From NCBI RefSeq assembly GCF_014287275.1, contig NZ_JACONZ010000002.1, positions 721,742 to 785,741 of the forward strand: DNA of 64,000 nt, in the 5' to 3' direction. The translations under genes were made by a program, and so were the position numbers. This stretch comes from Anaerofilum hominis (GTDB lineage Bacteria > Bacillota > Clostridia > Oscillospirales > Ruminococcaceae). The first letter of the stretch is position 1. Every line of letters starts with the position of its first letter. Positions 16,465 through 23,843 of the stretch are shown piece by piece. The notes below the pieces were generated by a model. It was not told the DNA's origin. It saw only the letters and a program-made list of their open reading frames with translations, and made no database searches.

Positions 16465-17322
16465 ATGAGCAAGGAGTTTCCCCGCACGCAAGTGGCGGGA
16501 ATATCGCTGCCGAGGCTGGTCATCGGCTGCAACTGGATCTCCGGGTTCAGCCACCAGGGCCCGGCAAAGGACGCGCTGATCCTGCAAAAACACAGCGGGC
16601 CCGAAAGCGTGGCCGACATCTTTGAGACCTTTTTGAACAACGGCGTGGACGCCTGCCTGGGCCTGTTCGAGGTGGATAAAGACCTGCACACATCGGTGCT
16701 GATGGCGCAGGAGCGCACCGGCAGGGAAATGATCATGATGGACGAGCCGGTGCTCAACATGGACGACAACCCCATGGCGCGCATGGAGGCCGAGGCGGAG
16801 ATCAAAAAGTGCGCCCGCCGGGGCGCAAAGTTCTGCCTGCCGCTGCACTCCTGCGTGGAGCAGCTGCTGAACAAGAACACCAAGACCATCAACCGGCTGC
16901 CCGATTATCTGGCGATGATCCGCAGCGCGGGCATGATCCCGGGGCTGTCCGCCCACATGCCGGAGGTCATCCAGTACGCCGACCTCAACGACTATGACGT
17001 GGAGACCTATATCCAGCTTTACAACTGTATGGGCTTTTTGATGCAGGTGGAGATCGAGAGCGTGGCAAAGATCATCCACAGCGCGAAAAAACCGGTGCTG
17101 ACCATCAAGCCCTGCGCGGCGGGCCGCACCACCCCGTATGTGGGGCTGAATTTCGCGTTCAACACCATTCGGGAACAGGACATGGTGTGCATCGGCTGCT
17201 TCAACGCGGACGAGGCGGAAGAGGACATCGAATACGCCCGTGCGGCGATCGAGAGGAGGCTGCCGGATATCCGCCCGAGAAGCAGCCCCTTTGCCTCCAG
17301 CATTATAAAGGGCGAGGTGTGA
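16465..17322 (+). CDS. Aldo/keto-reductase-like TIM-barrel protein of unknown function
   Basis: A 285-residue soluble protein. The start (ISLPRLVIGCNWISGF) resembles the first strand of aldo/keto reductases. GLSAHMPEVIQYADLNDYDV and IQLYNCMG match their middle strands. KPVLTIKPCAAGR followed by MVCIGCFNADEAEEDIEYA matches the last two strands and the NADP-loop region. I do not see the Asp-Tyr-Lys-His catalytic set, so it may be a diverged enzyme or an isomerase-type barrel. The RBS is CGGAGG. It lies between a leaky terminator and an MFS gene at the end of the sugar operon. The family assignment is tentative. Confidence 0.6.
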   Translation: MSKEFPRTQVAGISLPRLVIGCNWISGFSHQGPAKDALILQKHSGPESVADIFETFLNNGVDACLGLFEVDKDLHTSVLMAQERTGREMIMMDEPVLNMDDNPMARMEAEAEIKKCARRGAKFCLPLHSCVEQLLNKNTKTINRLPDYLAMIRSAGMIPGLSAHMPEVIQYADLNDYDVETYIQLYNCMGFLMQVEIESVAKIIHSAKKPVLTIKPCAAGRTTPYVGLNFAFNTIREQDMVCIGCFNADEAEEDIEYARAAIERRLPDIRPRSSPFASSIIKGEV

Positions 17323-17336
17323 AGACGAGGTAAACT

Positions 17337-18593
17337 ATGAAGAAGAAAAAGATACATTACGCATGGGTGGTGTTCGCCAGCTGCATCCTGCTGAAGATGG
17401 GCCTGGGCGGCGCGGTCATGTGCATCGCGGGCAACTTTGTGACGCCGGTGGTGGCGGAGCTGGGCTGCCAGGTCAGCCAGTTCACCATGCTGGTGAGCGT
17501 GGAGGCGGCCGCGATGGCGCTGATGTACACCACGGCCGCCAAGGTGCTGACCACCCGCAGGATCGGCAGGGTGATGGGGATCGCCGCCCTGGCCGAGGTG
17601 GCCGGCATCGCGCTGATGGCCACTTACAGATCGGTCTGGATGTTCTACCTCTCCGGCGCCATCGTGGGCGTCGGGGTGGCGTTCACCGGCTTTGTGGCGA
17701 TCCCCATCGTGGTCAACATGTGGTTCCGCAAAAAGGCGGGCACGGTGCTGGGCATCATCGTGGCGGCGGAGGGGATCTCCACCGTTCTGTTCACCCTCAT
17801 CACCGCCCAGCTGATCGTGGGCCTGGGTTGGCGGATGGCCTATGTGGTGATGGCCGCCGTCTGCCTTGTGGTGTCGGTGCCGGCGCTGTTCCTGTTTGTC
17901 AAGAGCCCCGAGGAGGCTGGATGCGAGCCTTACGGCAGCGACGAGGCCGCAGCCGCGGCGGAGACCGCCGCCCCCGCCGCCCCCGAATGGGGCCTCACCC
18001 GCAGGCAGGCGCTGCGCAGCCCGGTGTTCTATATGGTGTGGATCACCTGCATGCTCTACAGCGTGGGCTGCGGCGTACAGCAGTACATCGCCAATTTTTC
18101 CACCATGGAGCTGGGGCAGAGCATCCCTTACGGCGCGACTGCCGCCATGTGCATGAGCCTTGGCTGTGTGGCAAGCAGCGTCATCCTTGGCTATGTCAAC
18201 GACAGATTCGGCGTCAGGGCCGGGCTGGGCTGGGGGGCGCTGTTCATCCTGCTGGGTTACGGCGGCATGCTCTACAGCATCTCGAACCCCGGCTTTGTGA
18301 TCCCCTCCGCCCTGCTGGTGGGCCTTGGCGGCAGCATGTACACGGTGCAGTGCCCGCTGCTGGCCCGCACCGCGCTGGGCAGCAGGGACTATTCCTCCAT
18401 CTGGTCGGTCATGATGACGGGCAACAGTCTGGTGGGGGCGTTCACGTTCTCATCCATCGGCCTGTTCTATGACGTGGGCGGCAGCTATAAGGGCGCGTTC
18501 CTGATGGCCATGGGCCTGTATGTGGGGGCGTTCGTCCTCGGCTCGGCGGCCGTCGGCCTGGGCAAAAAGCTGGTGCAGCGCGCGCAGGCATGA
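17337..18593 (+). CDS. MFS transporter
   Basis: A 418-residue protein with 12 hydrophobic segments in two halves, the central loop rich in Ala and Glu at about residues 195-225. The loop between TM2 and TM3 carries TTRRIGRVMG, a variant of the MFS signature. The second half has the matching VNDRFGVRAGLGWG. It resembles oxalate/formate-antiporter-like MFS proteins. Being last in the operon, it may import or export an acid or polyol related to the ThuA/dehydrogenase branch. It begins 14 bases after the AKR-like gene, so the two are co-transcribed. Confidence 0.85.
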   Translation: MKKKKIHYAWVVFASCILLKMGLGGAVMCIAGNFVTPVVAELGCQVSQFTMLVSVEAAAMALMYTTAAKVLTTRRIGRVMGIAALAEVAGIALMATYRSVWMFYLSGAIVGVGVAFTGFVAIPIVVNMWFRKKAGTVLGIIVAAEGISTVLFTLITAQLIVGLGWRMAYVVMAAVCLVVSVPALFLFVKSPEEAGCEPYGSDEAAAAAETAAPAAPEWGLTRRQALRSPVFYMVWITCMLYSVGCGVQQYIANFSTMELGQSIPYGATAAMCMSLGCVASSVILGYVNDRFGVRAGLGWGALFILLGYGGMLYSISNPGFVIPSALLVGLGGSMYTVQCPLLARTALGSRDYSSIWSVMMTGNSLVGAFTFSSIGLFYDVGGSYKGAFLMAMGLYVGAFVLGSAAVGLGKKLVQRAQA

Positions 18594-18678
18594 GCCGTCT
18601 GTGCCTGCGTCAGGGCCCATGTCGTTTTTGAGGGCGCCCTGCGCAGAAAAAACGGCGGAGACAGTGACATCGATTTCC

Positions 18679-18718
18679 AAGCTCCCGGGCGGCCGGACAG
18701 CCGCCCGGGAGCTTTTTA
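18679..18718 (+). terminator. Terminator of the sugar operon
   Basis: A 15-bp perfect GC-rich stem AAGCTCCCGGGCGGC with its complement, a 6-base loop and a TTTTTATC tail. Confidence 0.9.
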
Positions 18719-18954
18719 TCTGCGGGGGATTTTCAGCCGGGCGAAAGCGGCGGGGCGGGGAGAGCAACGCAAAAGCCGGCTCCCGTTGGCTGTTCCGGCG
18801 CGGGACAGGGGGGCGGAACCGCGGCTGTTCCGCACGCGGCGGAGGGGGAGAAAAAGGGGAGCGGTGGTGTCCCTGCGGCGGCGTTTTTGGTGCGTCCTGC
18901 TGCGCGACGTCTGCCGGCAGGCGGCGGGACGGGGAGGCCGGAGCCGCCGCAATC
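18719..18954. other. GC-rich intergenic stretch, no gene seen
   Basis: The frames across this stretch are arginine- and proline-rich, lack ribosome binding sites and match no family. It lies between converging transcripts. Confidence 0.5.
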
Positions 18955-18984
18955 AAAAAGCGCACTTCACAGCGTGAAGTGCGC
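18955..18984 (-). terminator. Minus-strand terminator (third in tandem after tRNA-Leu)
   Basis: A perfect 11-bp stem GCGCACTTCAC / GTGAAGTGCGC with a 3-base loop, followed on the minus strand by TTTTTG. Confidence 0.75.
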
Positions 18985-19046
18985 ACCCCGGCCGCGGGCG
19001 CGGCCCAACGGACGGGAAGATCAGAGCCGATGTTTTCCCCGCAGTG

Positions 19047-19070
19047 AAAAAAAGCCGCCCGCAGGGCGGC
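19047..19070 (-). terminator. Minus-strand terminator (second in tandem after tRNA-Leu)
   Basis: A 7-bp stem GCCGCCC / GGGCGGC with a 3-base loop, followed on the minus strand by seven T residues. Confidence 0.75.
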
Positions 19071-19156
19071 CCCCAGACCGGGACCCGGCGCAGCGGTCCC
19101 GACTAGGAGAGGAAGAATAAGGAGGCGGATGGAGGACGCCTTTGCCCCCGCAGGCA

Positions 19157-19194
19157 TAAAAAGACGCCGGAGCAAAGTTTACTTTGCTCCGGCG
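19157..19194 (-). terminator. Terminator directly after tRNA-Leu
   Basis: A perfect 14-bp stem (19165-19178 with 19181-19194) with a 2-base gap, followed on the minus strand by TCTTTTTATG. It begins at the base after the CCA end of the tRNA. Confidence 0.85.
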
Positions 19195-19281
19195 TGGTGC
19201 CGGTAGCCGGGGTCGAACCGGCACGGTATCGCTACCAACGGATTTTGAGTCCGTCACGTCTGCCAATTCCATCATACCGGC
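19195..19281 (-). tRNA. tRNA-Leu (CAA)
   Basis: An 87-base gene including an encoded CCA end (19195-19197). The acceptor arms are GCCGGTA and TACCGGC with discriminator A. The anticodon loop CTCAAAA gives CAA, reading UUG. The T loop is TTCGACC, and a long variable arm typical of leucine tRNA is present. Confidence 0.95.
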
Positions 19282-19399
19282 ACATTTTTAAGACCATATT
19301 ATTATATCGGATGTGCGGCGGAAAATCAAGGGTGGGATCAAAAGTCCCGTTTGCCCGCAGCGCTGCCGGCCCGGATGAGGATGATCTTGCCCCGCTGTA

Positions 19400-19429
19400 T
19401 TGAAAAAAAACGCCCGGATATGGTAAAAT
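19400..19429 (+). promoter_or_regulatory. Promoter for the small lipoprotein gene
   Basis: TTGAAA (19400-19405) and TAAAAT (19424-19429) are separated by 18 bases. The leader to the start codon is about 145 bases. Confidence 0.6.
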
Positions 19430-19582
19430 AACAACTTCTCAGCGGAAGATCAAATTTAAAATTCAGCACAGTTTTTTCTTTGGGTGAAGCGGGGAGGATA
19501 AACCTTTCAAGGAAGCCCGGGAAAAAACTTTTGAATTGCCGGCGGGGCGAAGAAGCGCCGGCAGGAATGGGAGGATGCCGTC

Positions 19583-19984
19583 ATGAAAAAACAGATCGCA
19601 TTCGTTTTAGTCCTGGTGCTTGCCCTGTCCGCAGTGGGCTGCGGCAGGCAGGTACAGGCCGGCGATGTCGCGGGGAAAAGCTATGTCTATGAAAAGGAGG
19701 GCTTTGGCGGGGATTTCACCATCACGATCGGGGAGGACGGCTCTTTTCAATATTACGAGGGGCTTTTGAGCAGTTATATCGGAAACGGGACCTGGCAGCT
19801 GGACGAAGACGTTCTGATCCTGACAGAGGATGCGCAGGCGGGACGCGATGCAGTGAACCGCTTTAAAGTGCGCGGGGGAGCTCTTGTCTTTCAGGAAGAA
19901 AACTCCGGCAATTTCCTCTATGTAAAGGTGGCTGACGGGGAACGGTTCGCTGAAACGGACGCGCCCGGGCCCGACCGCCCGTAA
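19583..19984 (+). CDS. Small lipoprotein of unknown function
   Basis: A 133-residue exported lipoprotein with Cys20 in the lipobox (SAVGC). The mature part is about 100 residues and beta-rich: YVYEKEGFGGDFTITIGEDGSFQYYEG, then GNGTWQLDEDVLILTED, then FLYVKVADG. The pattern (tested value, deviation, 'GTW' strand) resembles lipocalin-like domains found on many Firmicute lipoproteins. The start follows GGGAGG. It is monocistronic. No function is inferred. Confidence 0.7.
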   Translation: MKKQIAFVLVLVLALSAVGCGRQVQAGDVAGKSYVYEKEGFGGDFTITIGEDGSFQYYEGLLSSYIGNGTWQLDEDVLILTEDAQAGRDAVNRFKVRGGALVFQEENSGNFLYVKVADGERFAETDAPGPDRP

Positions 19985-20153
19985 CGGTCGGCGGCCGGCC
20001 GCAAGGCGGGCAAAGGCAGACTGTCTGAAAAGGGCTGCCTCTGGCGCTGTGCGGGCCGTCTTTTCCTCCCGTTTGACGGCCGCACCGGGAGAAAGGGACA
20101 AAGCGGCGCAGAAGACAGGAAAAAGGCGGGCGGCTGCCGCGGCGGCGCGGAAC

Positions 20154-20183
20154 TTTACAAGTCGGGCGCCGCCGTGATAGGAT
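20154..20183 (+). promoter_or_regulatory. Promoter of the MATE gene
   Basis: TTTACA (20154-20159), an 18-base spacer, and TAGGAT (20178-20183) preceded by TGA, an extended -10. Confidence 0.55.
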
Positions 20184-20265
20184 AGAGCTGGCCGCCGGCG
20201 GCGGCGGCCTCCGGCCCGGGAAAGGCCGGGGAGACAATCGGCAATCAGCAAGGGAAAGGTGCAAG

Positions 20266-21642
20266 TTGGAACAAAAACAGAGTTTCTTTGTAAAGGACAA
20301 GCAGTTCTACAGATCGGTGGCGGCCATCGCCATCCCCATCGCGCTGCAGAACATCATCAGCTTTGGGGTCAACATCATGGACAGCGTCATGCTGGGCAGC
20401 CTGGGGGATATCGCCATCTCGGGGGCCTCGCTGGGCGGCCAGCCGTTTTTTATTTTGATGATGTTCAGCTTTGGGCTGTCCTCCGGCGGCGGCGTGCTCA
20501 TCGCCCAGTACTGGGGCAAAAAGGATCTGGACGCGGCGCGGCGGGTGATGAGCATCTCGATGCGGCTGGTGCTGATCATCTCGGTCATTTTCACCGCGGT
20601 GTCGCTGGCTTTTCCGCGCCAGCTCATGGGGCTGTTCTCCCATGAAGAGGCGGTGGTGGAGGCCGCCAGCAGCTACCTGTTCGTGCTGGCGTTCAGCTAT
20701 ATCTTTTTCGCGGTGTCCAGCAACTATATCATGAGCCTGCGCGCGGTGGAGCAGGTGAAGGTATCGGCCGTGATCTACGGCATCTCGTTTTTCGTCAACG
20801 TGTTTTTCAACTACTGCTTCATTTTCGGCAAGTTCGGTTTTCCGCGCATGGAGGTCGCAGGCGCGGCGGTGGGCACGATCTTTGCCCGCGTGTCAGAGTT
20901 TATCATGGTGCTGATCTACATGGCGCTTTTTGAAAAACGGGTCAGGTTCAAGCCGCGGCACCTGCTGTCCTTTGACCGGGGGCTGCTGCCGGACTACATC
21001 CGCCACGCGCTGCCGGTGGTGGGCAACGAGGTGCTGTGGGGGCTGGGCGCAGCGGCGACCAATCTGGTGATCGGGCGCATCGGCTCCAGCTTTGTGGCGG
21101 CAAACAGCATTGCAAACGTCATGAACCAGCTGTGCGGCGTCTTTATCTTCGGCGTCGCCAACGCGGCTGCGGTGCTCACCGGCAAGGCCATCGGGCAGGG
21201 CAAAAGCGGCCACGCGCAGCAGACGGCCCAGACCCTGTGGGCCATGTCCTTTGGGGTGGGGGCGTTCAGCTGTCTGGTGCTGCTGGCCCTGCGCGGCCCG
21301 GTGATGAAAATTTACAATGTCACGCCGGAAGCGCATGCCGCCGCGACCTCCATCCTCACCGTGCTGGCTGTGCTGCAGCTGTGTTTTGCGCCGGACATCA
21401 CCAATATCGTCGGCATCCTGCGGGGAGGCGGGGACACCCGCACCGCCTTTTTGTTTGACTGCGGCGGCCTGTGGCTGATCGGGGTGCCGCTGGGCATCCT
21501 CACCGGTCTGGTGCTGCGGCTGCCCGCGCCCATTGTATTCCTGTGCATGAAAATGGATTCGCCGGTAAAGCTGGTGCTGGGGTCGGTGCGCATGTTTTCG
21601 GGCAAGTGGATCCGCAACGTCACGCGGGCGGAAGAGGGCTAG
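20266..21642 (+). CDS. MATE-family multidrug/cation exporter
   Basis: A 458-residue protein with 12 hydrophobic segments in two repeats (AIPIALQNIISFGVNIMDSVMLGSLG at the start; VVGNEVLWGLGAAATNLVIGRIGS in the second half), the standard multidrug-and-toxin extrusion architecture. It is expected to export cationic drugs or metabolites using a Na+ or H+ gradient. The start is TTG at 20266 behind GAAAGGTG; no ATG precedes the first helix. It is monocistronic with its own promoter. The substrate is unknown. Confidence 0.88.
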   Translation: MEQKQSFFVKDKQFYRSVAAIAIPIALQNIISFGVNIMDSVMLGSLGDIAISGASLGGQPFFILMMFSFGLSSGGGVLIAQYWGKKDLDAARRVMSISMRLVLIISVIFTAVSLAFPRQLMGLFSHEEAVVEAASSYLFVLAFSYIFFAVSSNYIMSLRAVEQVKVSAVIYGISFFVNVFFNYCFIFGKFGFPRMEVAGAAVGTIFARVSEFIMVLIYMALFEKRVRFKPRHLLSFDRGLLPDYIRHALPVVGNEVLWGLGAAATNLVIGRIGSSFVAANSIANVMNQLCGVFIFGVANAAAVLTGKAIGQGKSGHAQQTAQTLWAMSFGVGAFSCLVLLALRGPVMKIYNVTPEAHAAATSILTVLAVLQLCFAPDITNIVGILRGGGDTRTAFLFDCGGLWLIGVPLGILTGLVLRLPAPIVFLCMKMDSPVKLVLGSVRMFSGKWIRNVTRAEEG

Positions 21643-21926
21643 CGCGCTGCAGCGCCCTGCGGCCGGCCTTTGGCCGCGGGGGAAAGGGCGATACAAAACG
21701 GCGTGCGGCCGGCGGCGGTTCCCGGCGGCGGTCCCCGGCGTCCGGCTGCCCGCTGCGCGCGGGCAGGCGCGTTTTGTCCGGCCTTTTTCGTCCGGTTTCA
21801 GCAAAAAGAGGATCCTGTGGGGCATCGACGTCTGGGCTGCAGGCGTTTTGCCCCTTTTTTGAGATGTGGAATCGTGCAGATTGAACAAAAATTTTATTAT
21901 AAAGGGCTGTATTTTTGCGGAAACTA

Positions 21927-21955
21927 TTGACAATCTGCGGGTCCGCTTCTATACT
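21927..21955 (+). promoter_or_regulatory. Strong promoter of the small sigma-factor gene
   Basis: TTGACA (21927-21932) and TATACT (21950-21955) are 17 bases apart; a second TATAAT follows at 21955-21960. Confidence 0.8.
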
Positions 21956-22001
21956 ATAATGGATTGCAGAAAACATCTTGCAGAGGAAAGGCGTCCCCTT
22001 T

Positions 22002-22550
22002 ATGTCCGAGCAGAGTGAAGCCGTCCGGGTGCGCAGTGCGCGGGGCGGCGACGAGGCGGCCCTGGCTGCGCTGATCGCAAAATTCATGCCGGTGATCCGC
22101 CGCTTTGCGCGCGCGGCCGTGTGCCCGGGCCTTGATTTTGACGACGCGGTGCAGGAGGGATATATCGGCCTTTTCCACGCGGTGAAAAGCTTTGAGGAAG
22201 AGGGCGGACAGGCCTCCTTTTCCACTTATGCGACCGTCTGCATCCGCAATGCCGTCGTGGCGGCCCGGCGCTCGGCCGGACGCAAAAAGCATCAGGCGCT
22301 CAGCGGCGCGCTGCCCCTGGACGAGCAGGTGGCCGCGCCCGGGCCCGAAGAGCTCGCCATTTTAAAAGAACAGGTTCACGAAGCGGTGAAAAGCATCGAT
22401 ACAGAGCTGTCCAGCTTTGAAAAAAAAGCGCTCATCCTCTCCCTGCGGGGCCAGAGCTACACCGAGATCGCAACGGAACTGTCGAAAACACCGAAGGCGG
22501 TGGACAACGCCCTCGTGAGAGTGCGCAGAAAACTCAAGAGAACCCCATGA
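22002..22550 (+). CDS. Sigma-70 family RNA polymerase sigma factor (SigH-like)
   Basis: A 182-residue sigma factor. Region 2 at about residues 30-85 contains LDFDDAVQEGYIGLFHAVKSF and SFSTYATVCIRNAVVAA. Region 4 at about 130-180 contains FEKKALILSLRGQSYTEIATELSKTPKAVDNALVRVRRKL. The size and the DDAVQEGYIGL motif resemble SigH-type factors of the early sporulation pathway. I chose ATG 22002 over TTG 21978 because GAGGAAAGG lies upstream. The next gene encodes a zinc-ribbon protein after a tRNA-like stretch. Whether it is the true SigH cannot be settled here. Confidence 0.75.
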   Translation: MSEQSEAVRVRSARGGDEAALAALIAKFMPVIRRFARAAVCPGLDFDDAVQEGYIGLFHAVKSFEEEGGQASFSTYATVCIRNAVVAARRSAGRKKHQALSGALPLDEQVAAPGPEELAILKEQVHEAVKSIDTELSSFEKKALILSLRGQSYTEIATELSKTPKAVDNALVRVRRKLKRTP

Positions 22551-22567
22551 TTCGGTGCTGCCGGTTC

Positions 22568-22591
22568 AAAAGAGCCGCAAGGCTTTTTGAT
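22568..22591 (+). terminator. Weak terminator after the sigma-factor gene
   Basis: A 7-bp stem AAGAGCC / GGCTTTT with a GCAA tetraloop; the T residues are partly within the stem. Confidence 0.4.
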
Positions 22592-22595
22592 ATAC

Positions 22596-22663
22596 GCCCC
22601 ATGTAGCTTAAAACAGAGCGTTGGTCCTTACCAAAGGTGTCGGTTTGAATCCTTCCGCGGGCA
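22596..22663 (+). pseudogene. Degenerate tRNA-like sequence
   Basis: It can be laid out as a tRNA: acceptor GCCC / GGGC with mismatches below, D stem GCTT / GAGC, a shortened anticodon arm TTGG / CCAA, variable AGGTG, and a T loop TTTGAAT one base from the canonical TTCGAAT. The anticodon arm is about 3 bases short and three acceptor pairs are lost, so it is probably a decayed tRNA gene. The tRNA origin is inference. Confidence 0.35.
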
Positions 22664-22690
22664 AAAAACTATGTTAGAGGAGAACTAAGC

Positions 22691-22975
22691 ATGTATCAGG
22701 ACAAAACATTGGTATGCAAAGATTGCGGCAACGAGTTCGTGTTCACCGCCGGTGAGCAGGAGTTCTACGCCAGCCGTGGCTTCGAGAACGAGCCGCAGCG
22801 CTGCAAGGCCTGCCGCGACGCCCGCAAGAACGGCGGCCGCGGCCAGCGCGAGATGTTCACCGCCGTCTGCGCCAGCTGCGGCAAAGAAGCCCGCGTGCCG
22901 TTCAAGCCCCGCGAGGATCGTCCCGTCTACTGCAGCGAGTGCTTCGCGCGCATGAAAGAAGAAGAGAACGGCTGA
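22691..22975 (+). CDS. Zinc-ribbon protein
   Basis: A 94-residue protein with eight cysteines in four CxxC pairs (Cys9/12, 38/41, 60/63, 81/84), i.e. two treble zinc-ribbon units. The first is embedded in LVCKDCGNEFVFTAGEQEFYASRGF, a conserved clostridial sequence; the second in TAVCASCGKEARVPF. It is probably a nucleic-acid or protein-binding zinc protein; the function is unknown. The ATG follows AGAGGAG. A strong terminator follows, so it is monocistronic or weakly linked to the sigma-factor gene. Confidence 0.85.
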   Translation: MYQDKTLVCKDCGNEFVFTAGEQEFYASRGFENEPQRCKACRDARKNGGRGQREMFTAVCASCGKEARVPFKPREDRPVYCSECFARMKEEENG

Positions 22976-23003
22976 AGCCCGGTCTCAAAATGATGATTGC
23001 GAA

Positions 23004-23037
23004 AACGCGCCTTTCGTGAGAAAGGCGCGTTTTTTTG
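23004..23037 (+). terminator. Terminator after the zinc-ribbon gene
   Basis: A perfect 12-bp stem AACGCGCCTTTC / GAAAGGCGCGTT with a GTGA loop and a seven-T tail. Confidence 0.95.
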
Positions 23038-23289
23038 TGTTTCAAACCGGGGTGACAAGACAAAGGAAAAAACGCGGCGGGGCGCTGCGGCCCTGAAATT
23101 TTAACCTTTGAAACACCTGAAAATCAGGCGGCGGGGCGGCGGTGAAACGGCCTTTGTCTTGCTTTGCTTCCTCCCCCCGTGTTCCCGATCGGAGAAAGCT
23201 GGGGACAGACCTGGCCGTATTTGCGAAAAAACCGCGATCTCAAGCGGAAAACCCACTTTTTTGCCAGTTCTTTTTTCACAAAGTTCTTC

Positions 23290-23355
23290 TTGCATTCCCA
23301 CTGGGCATCAAGTATAATAATGCTATATCAGTGGGTAAAAGTGGGGAGAAGTGGT
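23290..23355 (+). promoter_or_regulatory. mraZ promoter with MraZ-binding repeats
   Basis: TTGCAT (23290-23295), 17 bases, TATAAT (23313-23318). Downstream, GTGGG at 23331 and 23341 and GTGGT at 23351 form three direct repeats with an exact 10-base period. This matches the known MraZ operator, which is GTGGG/TGGG repeats once per helical turn. It predicts autoregulation of the dcw cluster. Confidence 0.85.
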
Positions 23356-23388
23356 GAACAGTCCTTTTCCCGAAAGGGGGCGGGCGGT

Positions 23389-23808
23389 TTGCTGATCGGC
23401 ACCTACAGCCAAAAGCTGGACGAAAAGGGCCGGCTCAATTTTCCCGTCCGCTTCCGCGACGAGATGGGCGACCAGTTCTATGTCACCTGCTGGCTGGACG
23501 AGTGCCTGATCGCTCTGCCCGCCGCAAGGTTCGAGCAGATCTTTGCCCGCCTGACAGAGAGCGGCATGGTCAAAAACCGCGGCCTGCGCCGGATGCTTTA
23601 CGCCGGCGCGGTGGAGGCGGTGCCGGACAAGCAGGGGCGCATCCTGCTGCCGCCGCCCCTGCGCGAGCATGCGGGCCTGGACAAGGAGGTCGTGGTCATC
23701 GGCGTGGGCGACTGCGTCGAGCTTTGGGACCCCGCCCGCTGGAAAGCGATGCAGGACAGCATGCGCAGCGGCGACATGGCCGCAGCCATGGAGGAGCTGG
23801 ACCTCTGA
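23389..23808 (+). CDS. mraZ: Transcriptional regulator MraZ
   Basis: A 139-residue AbrB-like DNA-binding protein that represses the dcw cluster. Two SpoVT-AbrB-type units are visible: LLIGTYSQKLDEKGRLNFPV at the start and VPDKQGRILLPPPLREHAGL in the second half. The start is TTG at 23389, chosen because family members begin with the (M)xIGxY motif and GAAAGGGGG lies 10 bases upstream. It is first gene of the division/cell-wall cluster, 34 bases behind the three repeats it should bind. Confidence 0.93.
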   Translation: MLIGTYSQKLDEKGRLNFPVRFRDEMGDQFYVTCWLDECLIALPAARFEQIFARLTESGMVKNRGLRRMLYAGAVEAVPDKQGRILLPPPLREHAGLDKEVVVIGVGDCVELWDPARWKAMQDSMRSGDMAAAMEELDL

Positions 23809-23843
23809 TGAAAAAGACGCAGGACAGGGAGGGGGACGGGCCA

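Noticed and set aside
18985..19156. Signal recognition particle RNA or 6S RNA between tandem terminators
   Set aside because: I looked for the conserved SRP apical loop and a 6S-like long bulged hairpin on the minus strand and found neither.
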